This document shows, piece after piece, positions 31,466 to 38,796 of a stretch of 38,796 bases of DNA; the stretch's first letter is position 1; every line of letters starts with the position of its first letter. The stretch covers positions 1 through 38,796 of the forward strand of contig CAYLGT010000007.1 in assembly GCA_964383465.1 (NCBI GenBank), read 5' to 3'. Position numbers and translations under genes: made by a program. Source of the stretch: CAYLGT01 sp964383465 (GTDB lineage: Bacteria; Patescibacteriota; Saccharimonadia; Saccharimonadales; Saccharimonadaceae). Under the pieces are notes generated by a model. The model searched no databases. It had not been told where the DNA came from and saw only the letters and a program-made list of their open reading frames with translations.

Positions 31466-31759
31466 ATGAGTGCAATTTCTCTCGATACTATAAAAAAGTT
31501 GGCACAGTTGTCTGCGCTGAGTGTGAGCGATGAAGAGGCTGAAGGGCTGCAAAAGGACCTGACGGAAATTCTCGGCTATGTAGACCAGCTTTCTCGTGTT
31601 GATACCGAAGGCGTTGAGCCAACCTATTATGTCCATGGGCTCGAGTCAGTGACGCGCCCTGATGAAATCCGTGAAAGCGGTGTTTCCCAAGCCGAGCTTT
31701 TGAAAAATGCACCCGAGCAAAAAGACGGAACCATCGTCGTACCGAGGGTGCTCGAATGA
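31466..31759 (+). CDS. gatC: Aspartyl/glutamyl-tRNA amidotransferase subunit C
   Basis: A 97-residue subunit that stabilises GatA and GatB. It has the usual ISLDTIKKLAQLSALSVSDE, LTEILGYVDQLSRVDTEGVE, then TYYVHG and a C-terminal DGTIVVPRVLE. The ATG at 31466 is preferred over an upstream GTG at 31457 because the latter falls in the -10 box. It overlaps gatA by 4 bp. Confidence 0.95.
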   Translation: MSAISLDTIKKLAQLSALSVSDEEAEGLQKDLTEILGYVDQLSRVDTEGVEPTYYVHGLESVTRPDEIRESGVSQAELLKNAPEQKDGTIVVPRVLE

Positions 31760-33141
31760 CAATTTCTGAAACTAAAGCGGCGGTTATAGCGTCGTCAGCT
31801 CGTGCCGTTGTTGAAGAAGCCATAAAAAAAGCTAAAGCAGACCCAGCGCATGCGCTTTTGGAGGTTGTCGAAGAACGAGCACTGCGTCGTGCTGACGAGA
31901 TCGACGCCAGACTTAAACGTGGGGAGTCTGTAGGTCCACTGGCCGGTGTTCCATTTGTCGCTAAAGACAACATGTTGACGTTTGGAAGTAAGACGACCGC
32001 CGCGAGTGAGATACTAGGAAACTTTGAAGCACCGTTTCAAGCTGAATGCATAGAGCGGATCGAAGCAGCAGGTGCGATCTGTATCGGCAAGGCAAACCTC
32101 GATGCATTTGCGCATGGTGCGAGCACTGAAAATTCTGCCTACGGTCCTACGACGAACCCACATGATGCTTCGCGTGTTGCCGGTGGAAGTTCAGGTGGTT
32201 CAGCAGCGAGTGTTGCTCTCGACATCGTACCTTTTGCGCTTGGTTCGGACACGGGCGGCTCCATTCGTCAGCCGGCAAGCTACTGTGGCGTCGTTGGGTT
32301 CAAGCCAAGCTATGGTGCTGTCAGTCGCTACGGTGTCGTGGCAATGGCAAGTAGTACTGATGTAATTGGCCCACTAACACAATCGGCCGGAGATGCGCAG
32401 CTTATTATGCAAGCGATTGCCGGTGTTGATGAAAAGGATAGTACGACTACGGCAGTCAGCTACGAAGGGACTTCGAGCGTAGGCAAGAAGGTAGGTGTCA
32501 TCAAAGAATGGCTCGGCGAAGGGGTAGATGAAGAAGTTCGTCAGGTCGTTCGACACCAAATCGAAAAACTCACAGTCAAAGGCTACGAGGTTGAAGAGGT
32601 CTCACTTCCGTCGCTTGACTACTCACTGGCGGTTTACTATATCATCGTTCCCGCTGAGGTAGCCTCCAACCTCGCACGCTACGACGGTATTCGATACGGT
32701 GTTCGTCCAGAGGGCACGAAATCGCTGAGTGACGTATACGAGCAGTCGAGAAGCAGTGGCTATATGCCAGAGAACAAACGACGAATTATGATCGGAAACT
32801 ATGTTCTTTCAAGCGGCTACTACGATGCTTATTTTCAAAAAGCTGCAAAAGTTCGCACGCTGATTGTTCGAGATTTTGCCAAAGCCTTTGAGACATACGA
32901 TTTTCTGATCGGTCCCGTCGCTCCAAGCCCGGCTTTCAAGCTCGGCGAGAACACTGCCGACCCGCTTGCTATGTACCTTGCGGATCAAATGACAGTTTCA
33001 GCTAGTCTGGCGGGAATTCCGGCCATAAGCATTCCAACACATAACGAAGGCCTTCCGATTGGGCTCCAGCTTATTGGTCCACAGAAATCTGACGCCTCGC
33101 TTCTGGAATTTGCAAAGATTGTAGAGGAGCTCAACGTATGA
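31756..33141 (+). CDS. gatA: Aspartyl/glutamyl-tRNA amidotransferase subunit A
   Basis: A 461-residue amidase-signature subunit that releases ammonia from glutamine for GatB. The Ser-cis-Ser-Lys triad region is intact: FVAKDNM holds the Lys, and AGGSSGGSAASVALD with SDTGGSIRQPAS holds the two Ser. GFKPSYGAVSRYGVVAMASS follows. Length is slightly short of the usual 480. It is coupled by ATGA overlaps to gatC and to the next gene. Confidence 0.96.
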   Translation: MTISETKAAVIASSARAVVEEAIKKAKADPAHALLEVVEERALRRADEIDARLKRGESVGPLAGVPFVAKDNMLTFGSKTTAASEILGNFEAPFQAECIERIEAAGAICIGKANLDAFAHGASTENSAYGPTTNPHDASRVAGGSSGGSAASVALDIVPFALGSDTGGSIRQPASYCGVVGFKPSYGAVSRYGVVAMASSTDVIGPLTQSAGDAQLIMQAIAGVDEKDSTTTAVSYEGTSSVGKKVGVIKEWLGEGVDEEVRQVVRHQIEKLTVKGYEVEEVSLPSLDYSLAVYYIIVPAEVASNLARYDGIRYGVRPEGTKSLSDVYEQSRSSGYMPENKRRIMIGNYVLSSGYYDAYFQKAAKVRTLIVRDFAKAFETYDFLIGPVAPSPAFKLGENTADPLAMYLADQMTVSASLAGIPAISIPTHNEGLPIGLQLIGPQKSDASLLEFAKIVEELNV

Positions 33142-33554
33142 ACACATTGATCATCATCATGTTCATCGCAATTGTTGTGATTGGTCTGGGTCTTTTGATA
33201 CTCATATCACTGACTCGCCGGGGTGGAAGTGTGCTCAACCAGGACAAATATCGCAGTGAATGGCTGAAAATTACCAGCAGCATCACTCAAGATTCACGAA
33301 GCTGGCAGTTTGCGATTCTCTCGGCCGATAAACTGCTCGACCAAGCTATGCGCGAAAGAGGTATAGCTGGTGAAACGATGGGTGATCGTCTAAAAAATGC
33401 TACCTCGACACTTAGTTCAATCGACAAAGTATGGACAGTTCATAAACTACGCAATCGGATTGCTCATGAAAGTAACGTGTCGGTAAATAAGCGTCAACTA
33501 AGCGAGTCGCTAAAAGTTTTGAAACGTGCGCTGGCAGATTTGGGGGCATTATGA
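33138..33554 (+). CDS. Membrane-anchored HEPN-like protein between gatA and gatB
   Basis: A 138-residue protein with one N-terminal membrane segment (residues 4-25) and a helical cytoplasmic domain. Key stretches are SWQFAILSADKLLDQAM and GETMGDRLKNATSTL, then VHKLRNRIAHE. The last contains R105-N106-x3-H110, the RNxxxH pattern of HEPN domains, many of which are metal-independent RNases. Similar small membrane proteins with ADKLLD, GETMGDRLK and KLRNRIAHE occur widely in CPR genomes and have no known function, as far as I recall. It overlaps both gatA and gatB by 4 bp (ATGA), so it is translated together with the tRNA amidotransferase. Confidence 0.85.
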   Translation: MNTLIIIMFIAIVVIGLGLLILISLTRRGGSVLNQDKYRSEWLKITSSITQDSRSWQFAILSADKLLDQAMRERGIAGETMGDRLKNATSTLSSIDKVWTVHKLRNRIAHESNVSVNKRQLSESLKVLKRALADLGAL

Positions 33555-35014
33555 GTAAACTCGACACAGTTTTTGAAAAATACACGCCAACCATAGGCAT
33601 CGAATGTCATGTCCAGCTAGCTACAAAAACCAAACTCTTTACAGCTGCAGACAATGACGCTCGCGACAAAGCACCAAACACCACTGTTGATCCACTCTGC
33701 TTCGGCTTCCCAGGTGTGTTGCCGGTTCTGAACGAAGAAGTGCTGACCCTAGCTATCCGCGCCGGGCTTGCGATGAAAGCCACCATACCCGAGCTTAGTA
33801 GATTTGAACGCAAACATTATTTCTATCCTGATCTTCCGCTTGGGTATCAGATCACGCAGCTGGCGGAACCAGTTATCGTTGGGGGTCATGTTGATGCTCC
33901 CCAGCTCGATGGCTCAACCAAAGCAGTTCGCATCCACCATGCACACATCGAAGCAGACGCCGGTAAGTTGACGCACCCAGCAGGTTCCACGCAAAGTTAT
34001 GTCGACTTGAACCGTGCAGGTACTCCACTGATCGAAATTGTGTCTGAGGCTGATATGCATAGCCCTGCGGAGGCCCGGGCCTACGTACAGGAGCTGTACA
34101 AACTCATGACCTATGCAGAGGTTACTCACGGTGATCTGTATCACGGAAACATGCGCTTTGATGTCAACATATCTTTGGCTCCAAAGGGAGAGTCTAAACT
34201 CGGAACTCGTGCTGAGATAAAAAACCTCAACAGTTTCCGTGCCGTCGAAAAAGCAGCAGAGTATGAGTGCCTACGTCAAGCGGAACTGCTGGATAAAGGC
34301 AAACTCATTGTTCAGGAAACCCGTGGTTGGAACGAAGATAAGCAAAAGACGTTTTCACAGCGCAGCAAAGAGGACGCACATGATTATCGCTATTTCCCAG
34401 ACCCCGACATTCCGCCAGTTCGTATCCCTGAAAGTCGAGTCGAAGCTGCACGCCAGGCAATGCCACGAATGCCCGACGACTATCGAAATGTTTTTGCAAA
34501 GCTCGGCGTAGATACGTCGGTGGTTAGCGTCTTACTTGGTGATCGTTCGCGGGCCCAACTAGTGGCGGATATCACTACGACCGAAGGTGAAAGCGTCGGT
34601 AAGCGAGTAGCAAACTGGTTTGCAAGCGTAGTCAGTGACGACGAAAACCCTGACGGAACTTCGCAGCTTCCTTCGAAAGTAGATGTGGTTGAGTTGGCTA
34701 AAATGGCGGATGGGAGTGAGGTTTCTGGCTCAGGAGCGAAGGAGATATTTGCAGCGCTTCTTTCAGGCAAATCTGACGCTCGCGCCCTTGCGTCCGAGCT
34801 TAACCTGCTTCAAGTGAGTGACGAGTCGGAGATTATGGCAGTGGTTGAAAAAGTATTAAGCGATCCGGCAAGCCAAAAAGCACTCGATGATATACGATCT
34901 GGAAATGACAAAGCTATTGGCTACCTTGTAGGGCAGGTCATGAAACTCTCGCAAGGTAAAGCAAATCCCGCCATGGCTCAAAAACTCATTCGTCAAGCCA
35001 TCTCTTCTTTGTGA
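33551..35014 (+). CDS. gatB: Aspartyl/glutamyl-tRNA amidotransferase subunit B
   Basis: A 487-residue subunit that binds Glu-tRNA-Gln or Asp-tRNA-Asn and performs the kinase and transamidation steps. It shows IGIECHVQLATKTKLFTAAD, the family block HYFYPDLPLGYQITQLAEP, LTHPAGSTQSYVDLNRAGTP, RFDVNISLA and TRAEIKNLNSFRAVEKAAEY. The C-terminal helical and YqeY-like tail (about 330-487) binds tRNA. Length is normal. It is the last gene of the four-gene operon. Confidence 0.97.
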   Translation: MSKLDTVFEKYTPTIGIECHVQLATKTKLFTAADNDARDKAPNTTVDPLCFGFPGVLPVLNEEVLTLAIRAGLAMKATIPELSRFERKHYFYPDLPLGYQITQLAEPVIVGGHVDAPQLDGSTKAVRIHHAHIEADAGKLTHPAGSTQSYVDLNRAGTPLIEIVSEADMHSPAEARAYVQELYKLMTYAEVTHGDLYHGNMRFDVNISLAPKGESKLGTRAEIKNLNSFRAVEKAAEYECLRQAELLDKGKLIVQETRGWNEDKQKTFSQRSKEDAHDYRYFPDPDIPPVRIPESRVEAARQAMPRMPDDYRNVFAKLGVDTSVVSVLLGDRSRAQLVADITTTEGESVGKRVANWFASVVSDDENPDGTSQLPSKVDVVELAKMADGSEVSGSGAKEIFAALLSGKSDARALASELNLLQVSDESEIMAVVEKVLSDPASQKALDDIRSGNDKAIGYLVGQVMKLSQGKANPAMAQKLIRQAISSL

Positions 35015-35045
35015 GCTGGCTTACAGTTGGGAGCGTAGATTTGAC

Positions 35046-35051
35046 TACAAT
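35046..35051 (+). promoter_or_regulatory. -10 box for the small membrane protein trio
   Basis: TACAAT, followed by a strong GAGGAGGG (35072-35079) and the ATG at 35085. An alternative pair TTGACT (35041-35046) with a poor TACATA (35064-35069) is also possible. Confidence 0.5.
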
Positions 35052-35084
35052 GGTCCGTACTACTACATAAAGAGGAGGGTATGT

Positions 35085-35366
35085 ATGGACGCAGGATTAG
35101 GCGGGTGGCTTGGCACAATTGTCATAGGTGGTCTCGCGGGTTGGGTTGCTTCTATGGTGATGGCGCGAGACGCTTCCATGGGAGTAATTGCAAACGTAAT
35201 TGTTGGTGTACTCGGTGCAATCGTTGCCAACATGCTGTTGCCTGTGCTTGGTTTATCGGGAACTACTGACAGTAGCGGATATGTTACCAAGTTTGTAGTT
35301 GCCTTCGTCGGTGCTATAGTTCTGCTTTTTGTGTGGAACATGCTTACTCGAAAACAAGCCCGTTAA
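35085..35366 (+). CDS. GlsB/YeaQ/YmgE-family small membrane protein
   Basis: A 93-residue protein with three membrane segments and the glycine-rich family pattern GGWLGTIVIGGLAGWVASMV, then NVIVGVLGAIVANMLL. The family is linked to stress responses (transglycosylase-associated proteins), but its activity is unknown. The ATG at 35085 follows GAGGAGGG at good spacing; an ATG at 35081 is out of frame. A stem-loop follows 5 bp after the stop. Confidence 0.9.
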   Translation: MDAGLGGWLGTIVIGGLAGWVASMVMARDASMGVIANVIVGVLGAIVANMLLPVLGLSGTTDSSGYVTKFVVAFVGAIVLLFVWNMLTRKQAR

Positions 35367-35371
35367 CAGGG

Positions 35372-35419
35372 TAAATAAAACTATCCACGTGCTATGATGG
35401 TAGTGGATAGTTTTATTTA
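35372..35419. terminator. 17-bp inverted repeat after the YeaQ-like gene
   Basis: Perfect arms TAAATAAAACTATCCAC (35372-35388) and its complement (35403-35419) around a 14-base loop. The right arm ends TTTTATTTAT, so it can act as a rho-independent terminator, though the stem is AT-rich. The loop contains TATGAT (35393-35398), a possible -10 for the next gene. The same element could therefore be a terminator and promoter, or an attenuator. Confidence 0.6.
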
Positions 35420-35440
35420 TCTTTGAAAAAAGGATTTCCT

Positions 35441-35683
35441 ATGGACGCAATGCAGATACTTGTCATCATACTCTCAACATTTCTGGCACTCTTTCTCCTT
35501 CTTTCGGTTGTGCTCGTAGTGCTGCTTATAAAAGTAACAAAGCAGATCAAAAACGTAACTACAACCGCTCAGTCAGCTGCAGAGCACATCAATAATCTCG
35601 CTGGTAATGTGAGTAAAGTTGCCTCGCCAGCACTGATCGCAAAAGTTGTTATGGATCAAATCAAAAAAGCTCGCAAGAAGTAA
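35441..35683 (+). CDS. Small membrane protein with helical cytoplasmic tail
   Basis: An 80-residue protein with one long N-terminal membrane segment (about 5-31, ILVIILSTFLALFLLLSVVL) and an amphipathic tail with TKQIKNVTTTAQSAAEHINN and a basic end KKARKK. The ATG at 35441 follows AAAAGGA; an upstream TTG at 35423 is less likely. The tail pattern recalls DUF948/YtxH-type stress proteins, but this is not certain. The DUF5665 gene begins 5 bp after its stop. Confidence 0.75.
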   Translation: MDAMQILVIILSTFLALFLLLSVVLVVLLIKVTKQIKNVTTTAQSAAEHINNLAGNVSKVASPALIAKVVMDQIKKARKK

Positions 35684-35688
35684 TCACA

Positions 35689-35961
35689 ATGGCTGAAGCG
35701 AAAAAGAAATCAGAAAAAAACGCCAAGCATTCGTTGCTTGAAGAGCTATTTGAGGACATGTATCGAGATCGTTTTCGTGTCTACAAGTTTAACTTTGTTC
35801 GTGGCGTCTTATTCGGTGCAGGCAGTGCACTGGGCGGAACGGTGGTCATTGCGTTGATGATTTGGATTCTTTCTTTGTTTGTAAATTTCCCGCTCATTGG
35901 TGATGCCTTTAAAGATGCTCAAAACTCGTTAAAAACCACCCAAGAAGTCCAAAACCCGTAG
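35689..35961 (+). CDS. DUF5665-like small membrane protein
   Basis: A 90-residue protein with a charged N terminus (MAEAKKKSEKNAKHS), LLEELFEDMYRDRFRVYKFN and one membrane segment (about 48-68, GGTVVIALMIWILSLFVNFP). The pattern FNFVRGVLFGAGSALGGT matches the DUF5665 family as I remember it, with function unknown. It starts 5 bp after the previous gene. The dnaE gene follows 25 bp later with its own promoter. Confidence 0.82.
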   Translation: MAEAKKKSEKNAKHSLLEELFEDMYRDRFRVYKFNFVRGVLFGAGSALGGTVVIALMIWILSLFVNFPLIGDAFKDAQNSLKTTQEVQNP

Positions 35962-35972
35962 CCTATAACTGG

Positions 35973-35978
35973 TATACT
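35973..35978 (+). promoter_or_regulatory. Extended -10 promoter for dnaE
   Basis: TGG-TATACT ending 8 bases before the ATG at 35987. There is no Shine-Dalgarno, so a leaderless mRNA is predicted. Confidence 0.6.
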
Positions 35979-35986
35979 ATAGAGAC

Positions 35987-38796
35987 ATGAGTACAGGGGG
36001 TATTGCTTCAAAGTCTGATTTACGTGCGTCTGATTACGTGCATCTTCATAATCACACCCACCACAGCTTGCTCGACGGCCTGACAAAGGTAGATGAGCTG
36101 GTTACTCGTGTCAAAGAACTTGGCATGAATGCTGTTGCCATGACAGACCACGGGACTTTGTCGGGGGCGATTGAGTTTTATAAAGCGTGCAAAGCAAACG
36201 ATGTAAAACCGATTATAGGAATTGAAACCTATGTCGCCGCGCGTACCATCCACGATCGAGACCCAGCAAAAGACAAAGCTCGCTACCATTTGATTTTGCT
36301 TGCGATGAACAATGTTGGCTATCAGAATCTGATGCGCCTTAGTACCATCGCCAATCTGGAAGGTGTGTATTACAAGCCACGTATCGATCATGATTTACTT
36401 GAGAAATACAACGAAGGGCTGATCGCAAGTAGTGCTTGCCTCGGTGGTGAGATCAGTGAGCAACTTAAAACAGGTAACTACGAAGAAGCGAAACGAATCG
36501 CAGAGTGGTATAAAGGCGTTTTTGGTGACCGCTACTATCTGGAAATTCAGGACCACAACGAGTATCCGGAGCAACAAAAAGTTAACGAGCTTATGCTCAA
36601 ACTTGGCGCAGAACTGGGTATCAAATGTATCCTGACAAGCGACGCTCACTATGTGCGCCCAGAAGACCAAGAGTCTCATGAAATACTTCTCTGCGTAGGC
36701 ACAGGAGCGTACCTCGCCGATCAGGATCGTATGAGCCTTACGGACTTTCATCTGCATGTAACAGATCCTGAAGAGATAATCGAGCGGTGGGGCCAAACAC
36801 ATCCGGAAATAATTTCAAATACTCGCGAGTTAGCAGATCGGTGCCAGGTAGATCTAGAGTTCGGCAAAATCCTCATCCCGCGTTTTACCGTCCCGAAAGG
36901 TGACGATGAAAAGTCATATCTGCATCGTCTTGTCTGGCAAGGACTGTCATGGCGTTATGGCGGAGTTGCGCGCGAGAAGCGAAAAACACTCACAGTCGAA
37001 GAAGCCAGAGCGACACTCTCGCCAGAAGTCATAGAGCGTGCAGAGTATGAGCTAAAAACCATGGACGACATGGGGTTCAATGGCTACTTTTTGATCGTGC
37101 AGGACTTCATCAACTGGGGCAAGGACCAGGGTATTATCTTTGGGCCGGGTCGTGGATCTGCTGCGGGTTCAATCGTTGCGTACTCGTTGAAGATCACTGA
37201 GCTTGATCCACTCCTGTATGACCTCATGTTTGAACGATTCCTCAACCCTTCACGTATCTCCATGCCAGATATCGATGTCGACATCCAGGACACACGTCGT
37301 GACGAGGTGATCCAGTATTGTGTCGAAAAGTATGGCACTGATCGTGTGGCAAACATCTGTACTTTTGGAAAGATGGCTGCTCGCGCATCGGTCCGTGATG
37401 TTGCTCGTGTACTGCAAGTGCCGTACGCGGAAGCTGACAAGTTGAGCAAAATGATCCCGCCACCAGTACAAGGGCGGCACATCCCGCTGAAGGTCAGTAT
37501 CGAAGAAGATGCAGATCTAAAACGAGAGTATGAAAGTAATCCGACTGCTAAACGGATTTTTGACTACGCAGTACGGCTAGAGGGGACAATTCGCTCGCAT
37601 GGTGTGCACGCAGCCGGGGTGGTGATCGCACCGGATGACATTGTTAAATTTACGCCGCTTGAAATGTCACAAAAAGGAGCAGTTGCCACTCAGTATCCGA
37701 TGGGCCCAGTTGAAGAATTGGGACTACTAAAAATGGACTTTCTGGGGTTATCCAACCTGACGATCATCAACAACGCGCTCAGGATTATCAAAAAAGTCTA
37801 TAAAAACGACATCGACATCAACACTATCCCCATGGATGATGCGAAAACATTTGAACTATTGCGTCGGGCGGACACAACCGGAGTCTTCCAGATAGAGTCG
37901 GCCGGCATGAAGCGCTATCTCAAAGAACTTGGTCCGACTGAATTTTCTGATATCATCGCCATGGTAGCGCTGTATCGCCCGGGACCGATGGCAGAGATTC
38001 CACGTTTTATCGAAGGAAAGAACAACCCGTCGTCAGTCGTTTATTTGCACAAAGCGCTTGAGCCGATTTTGAAGGACACATACGGAGTCATGGTTTACCA
38101 GGAGCAGATCATCAACCTTCTGCAATTGGTGGCAGGTTATACGCCTGGTGAAGCCGACTTGGTGCGAAAGGCAATCGGTAAGAAAAAGCGCGAGATTATG
38201 CAGGCTGAGGAGCCAAAGTTTATCGCTGGATGTCAGCAGCAGGGGTTGACTCAGGGTCAAGCCGAGAAGTTGTGGGCACAGATCCAGCCGTTTGCCGACT
38301 ACTCATTCAACAAAGCCCACGCCGCCTGCTATGGTTTAATCGCCTACTGGACCGCCTATCTGAAGGCACATTATCCTGACGCATTTATGGCGGCACTTAT
38401 GACCAGCGACGAGGACGACATAGATCGTCTCGCAATTGAGATCAACGAATGCAAGCACATGGGCTTAACCGTTTTGCCACCAGATGTTAACGAGAGCTAT
38501 GTTGAGTTCGGTGTTGTTCCAGAACAAAAAACCGTCCGTTTCGGGATGGCCGCCGTAAAAGGTGTAGGCACTGGTGCGGTTGAAGAGATATTGCGAGCTC
38601 GTGAAGAAGGCAAGTTTGAGTCGGTGACGGATTTTGCTCGGCGAGTAAGTACGCGTACTGTAAACCGCAAAGCATGGGAGTCACTAGTGAAAGCTGGGGC
38701 ATTTGATAGTCTCGGCGATCGTTCGGACATACTTTATAACATGGACAACATCCTTGGGTATGCTTCGAAACTGCAGCGAGAAGCCAACACAAATCA
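35987..38796 (+). CDS. dnaE: DNA polymerase III alpha subunit, cut by the window end
   Basis: About 936 residues of the replicative polymerase are visible, with no stop before the window edge. The PHP domain has YVHLHNHTHHSLLDG, MTDHGTLSG, IIGIETYVA and TSDAHYV, so its metal-binding residues look intact. The polymerase core has FGPGRGSAAGS, the catalytic pair in ISMPDIDVDIQD and the third Asp in LLKMDFLGLSN. FQIESAGMKRYLKEL, MVALYRPGPMAE and YSFNKAHAACYGLIAY also match. The finger and tandem HhH regions follow to the edge. The beta-binding and OB parts lie outside. The start ATG is 8 bases after a TATACT box. Confidence 0.97.
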   Translation, partial: MSTGGIASKSDLRASDYVHLHNHTHHSLLDGLTKVDELVTRVKELGMNAVAMTDHGTLSGAIEFYKACKANDVKPIIGIETYVAARTIHDRDPAKDKARYHLILLAMNNVGYQNLMRLSTIANLEGVYYKPRIDHDLLEKYNEGLIASSACLGGEISEQLKTGNYEEAKRIAEWYKGVFGDRYYLEIQDHNEYPEQQKVNELMLKLGAELGIKCILTSDAHYVRPEDQESHEILLCVGTGAYLADQDRMSLTDFHLHVTDPEEIIERWGQTHPEIISNTRELADRCQVDLEFGKILIPRFTVPKGDDEKSYLHRLVWQGLSWRYGGVAREKRKTLTVEEARATLSPEVIERAEYELKTMDDMGFNGYFLIVQDFINWGKDQGIIFGPGRGSAAGSIVAYSLKITELDPLLYDLMFERFLNPSRISMPDIDVDIQDTRRDEVIQYCVEKYGTDRVANICTFGKMAARASVRDVARVLQVPYAEADKLSKMIPPPVQGRHIPLKVSIEEDADLKREYESNPTAKRIFDYAVRLEGTIRSHGVHAAGVVIAPDDIVKFTPLEMSQKGAVATQYPMGPVEELGLLKMDFLGLSNLTIINNALRIIKKVYKNDIDINTIPMDDAKTFELLRRADTTGVFQIESAGMKRYLKELGPTEFSDIIAMVALYRPGPMAEIPRFIEGKNNPSSVVYLHKALEPILKDTYGVMVYQEQIINLLQLVAGYTPGEADLVRKAIGKKKREIMQAEEPKFIAGCQQQGLTQGQAEKLWAQIQPFADYSFNKAHAACYGLIAYWTAYLKAHYPDAFMAALMTSDEDDIDRLAIEINECKHMGLTVLPPDVNESYVEFGVVPEQKTVRFGMAAVKGVGTGAVEEILRAREEGKFESVTDFARRVSTRTVNRKAWESLVKAGAFDSLGDRSDILYNMDNILGYASKLQREANTN

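Noticed and set aside
1..38796. Alternative genetic code with TGA as glycine, as in some CPR phyla
   Set aside because: TGA serves as a normal stop in gatA, the HIT-like gene, fba and others, and no conserved protein is broken by internal TGA.
1..38796. CRISPR array, insertion sequence, prophage or rRNA operon
   Set aside because: No regularly spaced repeats, transposase, integrase, phage structural genes or rRNA motifs were found in the reading.

Overview
The window reads as a stretch of a compact Candidate Phyla Radiation genome, most likely a Candidatus Saccharibacteria (TM7) relative. This is inferred from the gene families, not from a marker-gene tree. Support includes a split two-gene transketolase beside fba, rpe, rpiB and gap; a CPR-type small membrane protein inside gatCAB; DUF5665 and DUF475/TerC proteins; very tight gene packing; and normal use of TGA as a stop. 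The standard code argues against Gracilibacteria and Absconditabacteria. No rRNA, tRNA, CRISPR array, IS element or phage gene was seen, and no gene-free stretch exceeds about 150 bp apart from N runs.

Layout. 1-4042: the 5' end of a leftward gene, an unrecognised rightward gene, a leftward winged-helix/degenerate-Nudix protein, a DEAD-box RNA helicase with a strong promoter and long leader, and a leftward membrane-anchored alpha/beta hydrolase. 4152-9720: envelope genes (exported helical protein, TerC/DUF475, PAP2 phosphatase, membrane proteins, RmuC, an aquaporin-like channel, a ZIP metal transporter, a tail-anchored protein). 9754-15511: pheS, a HIT-like gene, pheT, then an ABC exporter. 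15568-17408: anchored FKBP isomerase, glutaredoxin-like redoxin, thioredoxin reductase. 17405-19095: leftward PLD-like and GDPD genes. 19163-20159: inorganic pyrophosphatase and an unknown gene. 20276-21586: leftward Rel (p)ppGpp enzyme. 21691-28689: central carbon cluster gap, rpiB, membrane protein, rpe, transketolase N and C, fba, pfkB-family kinase and an unknown 415-residue protein. 28693-31415: LOG-like protein and uvrB, divergent. 31466-35014: gatC, gatA, HEPN-like membrane protein, gatB. 35085-35961: three small membrane proteins. 35987 to the end: dnaE, running off the window.

The sugar cluster fits conversion of fructose-6-phosphate and pentose phosphates to glyceraldehyde-3-phosphate by the non-oxidative pentose phosphate route. 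The gatCAB genes supply Gln-tRNA and/or Asn-tRNA by transamidation, and the redox genes form a thiol-reduction unit.

Two features run through the whole window. First, at least fourteen genes have a TATAAT-like box ending only about 4-11 nt before the start codon, which predicts leaderless or nearly leaderless mRNAs. Other genes have a normal leader with a Shine-Dalgarno site. Second, three convergent gene pairs overlap by exactly 4 bp at their stop codons.

Four 100-N scaffold gaps interrupt or border rel, rpiB, the transketolase C gene and the 415-residue gene. The last gap is flanked by an identical 55-bp sequence and is almost certainly an assembly artefact. The others probably hide more than 100 bp each.
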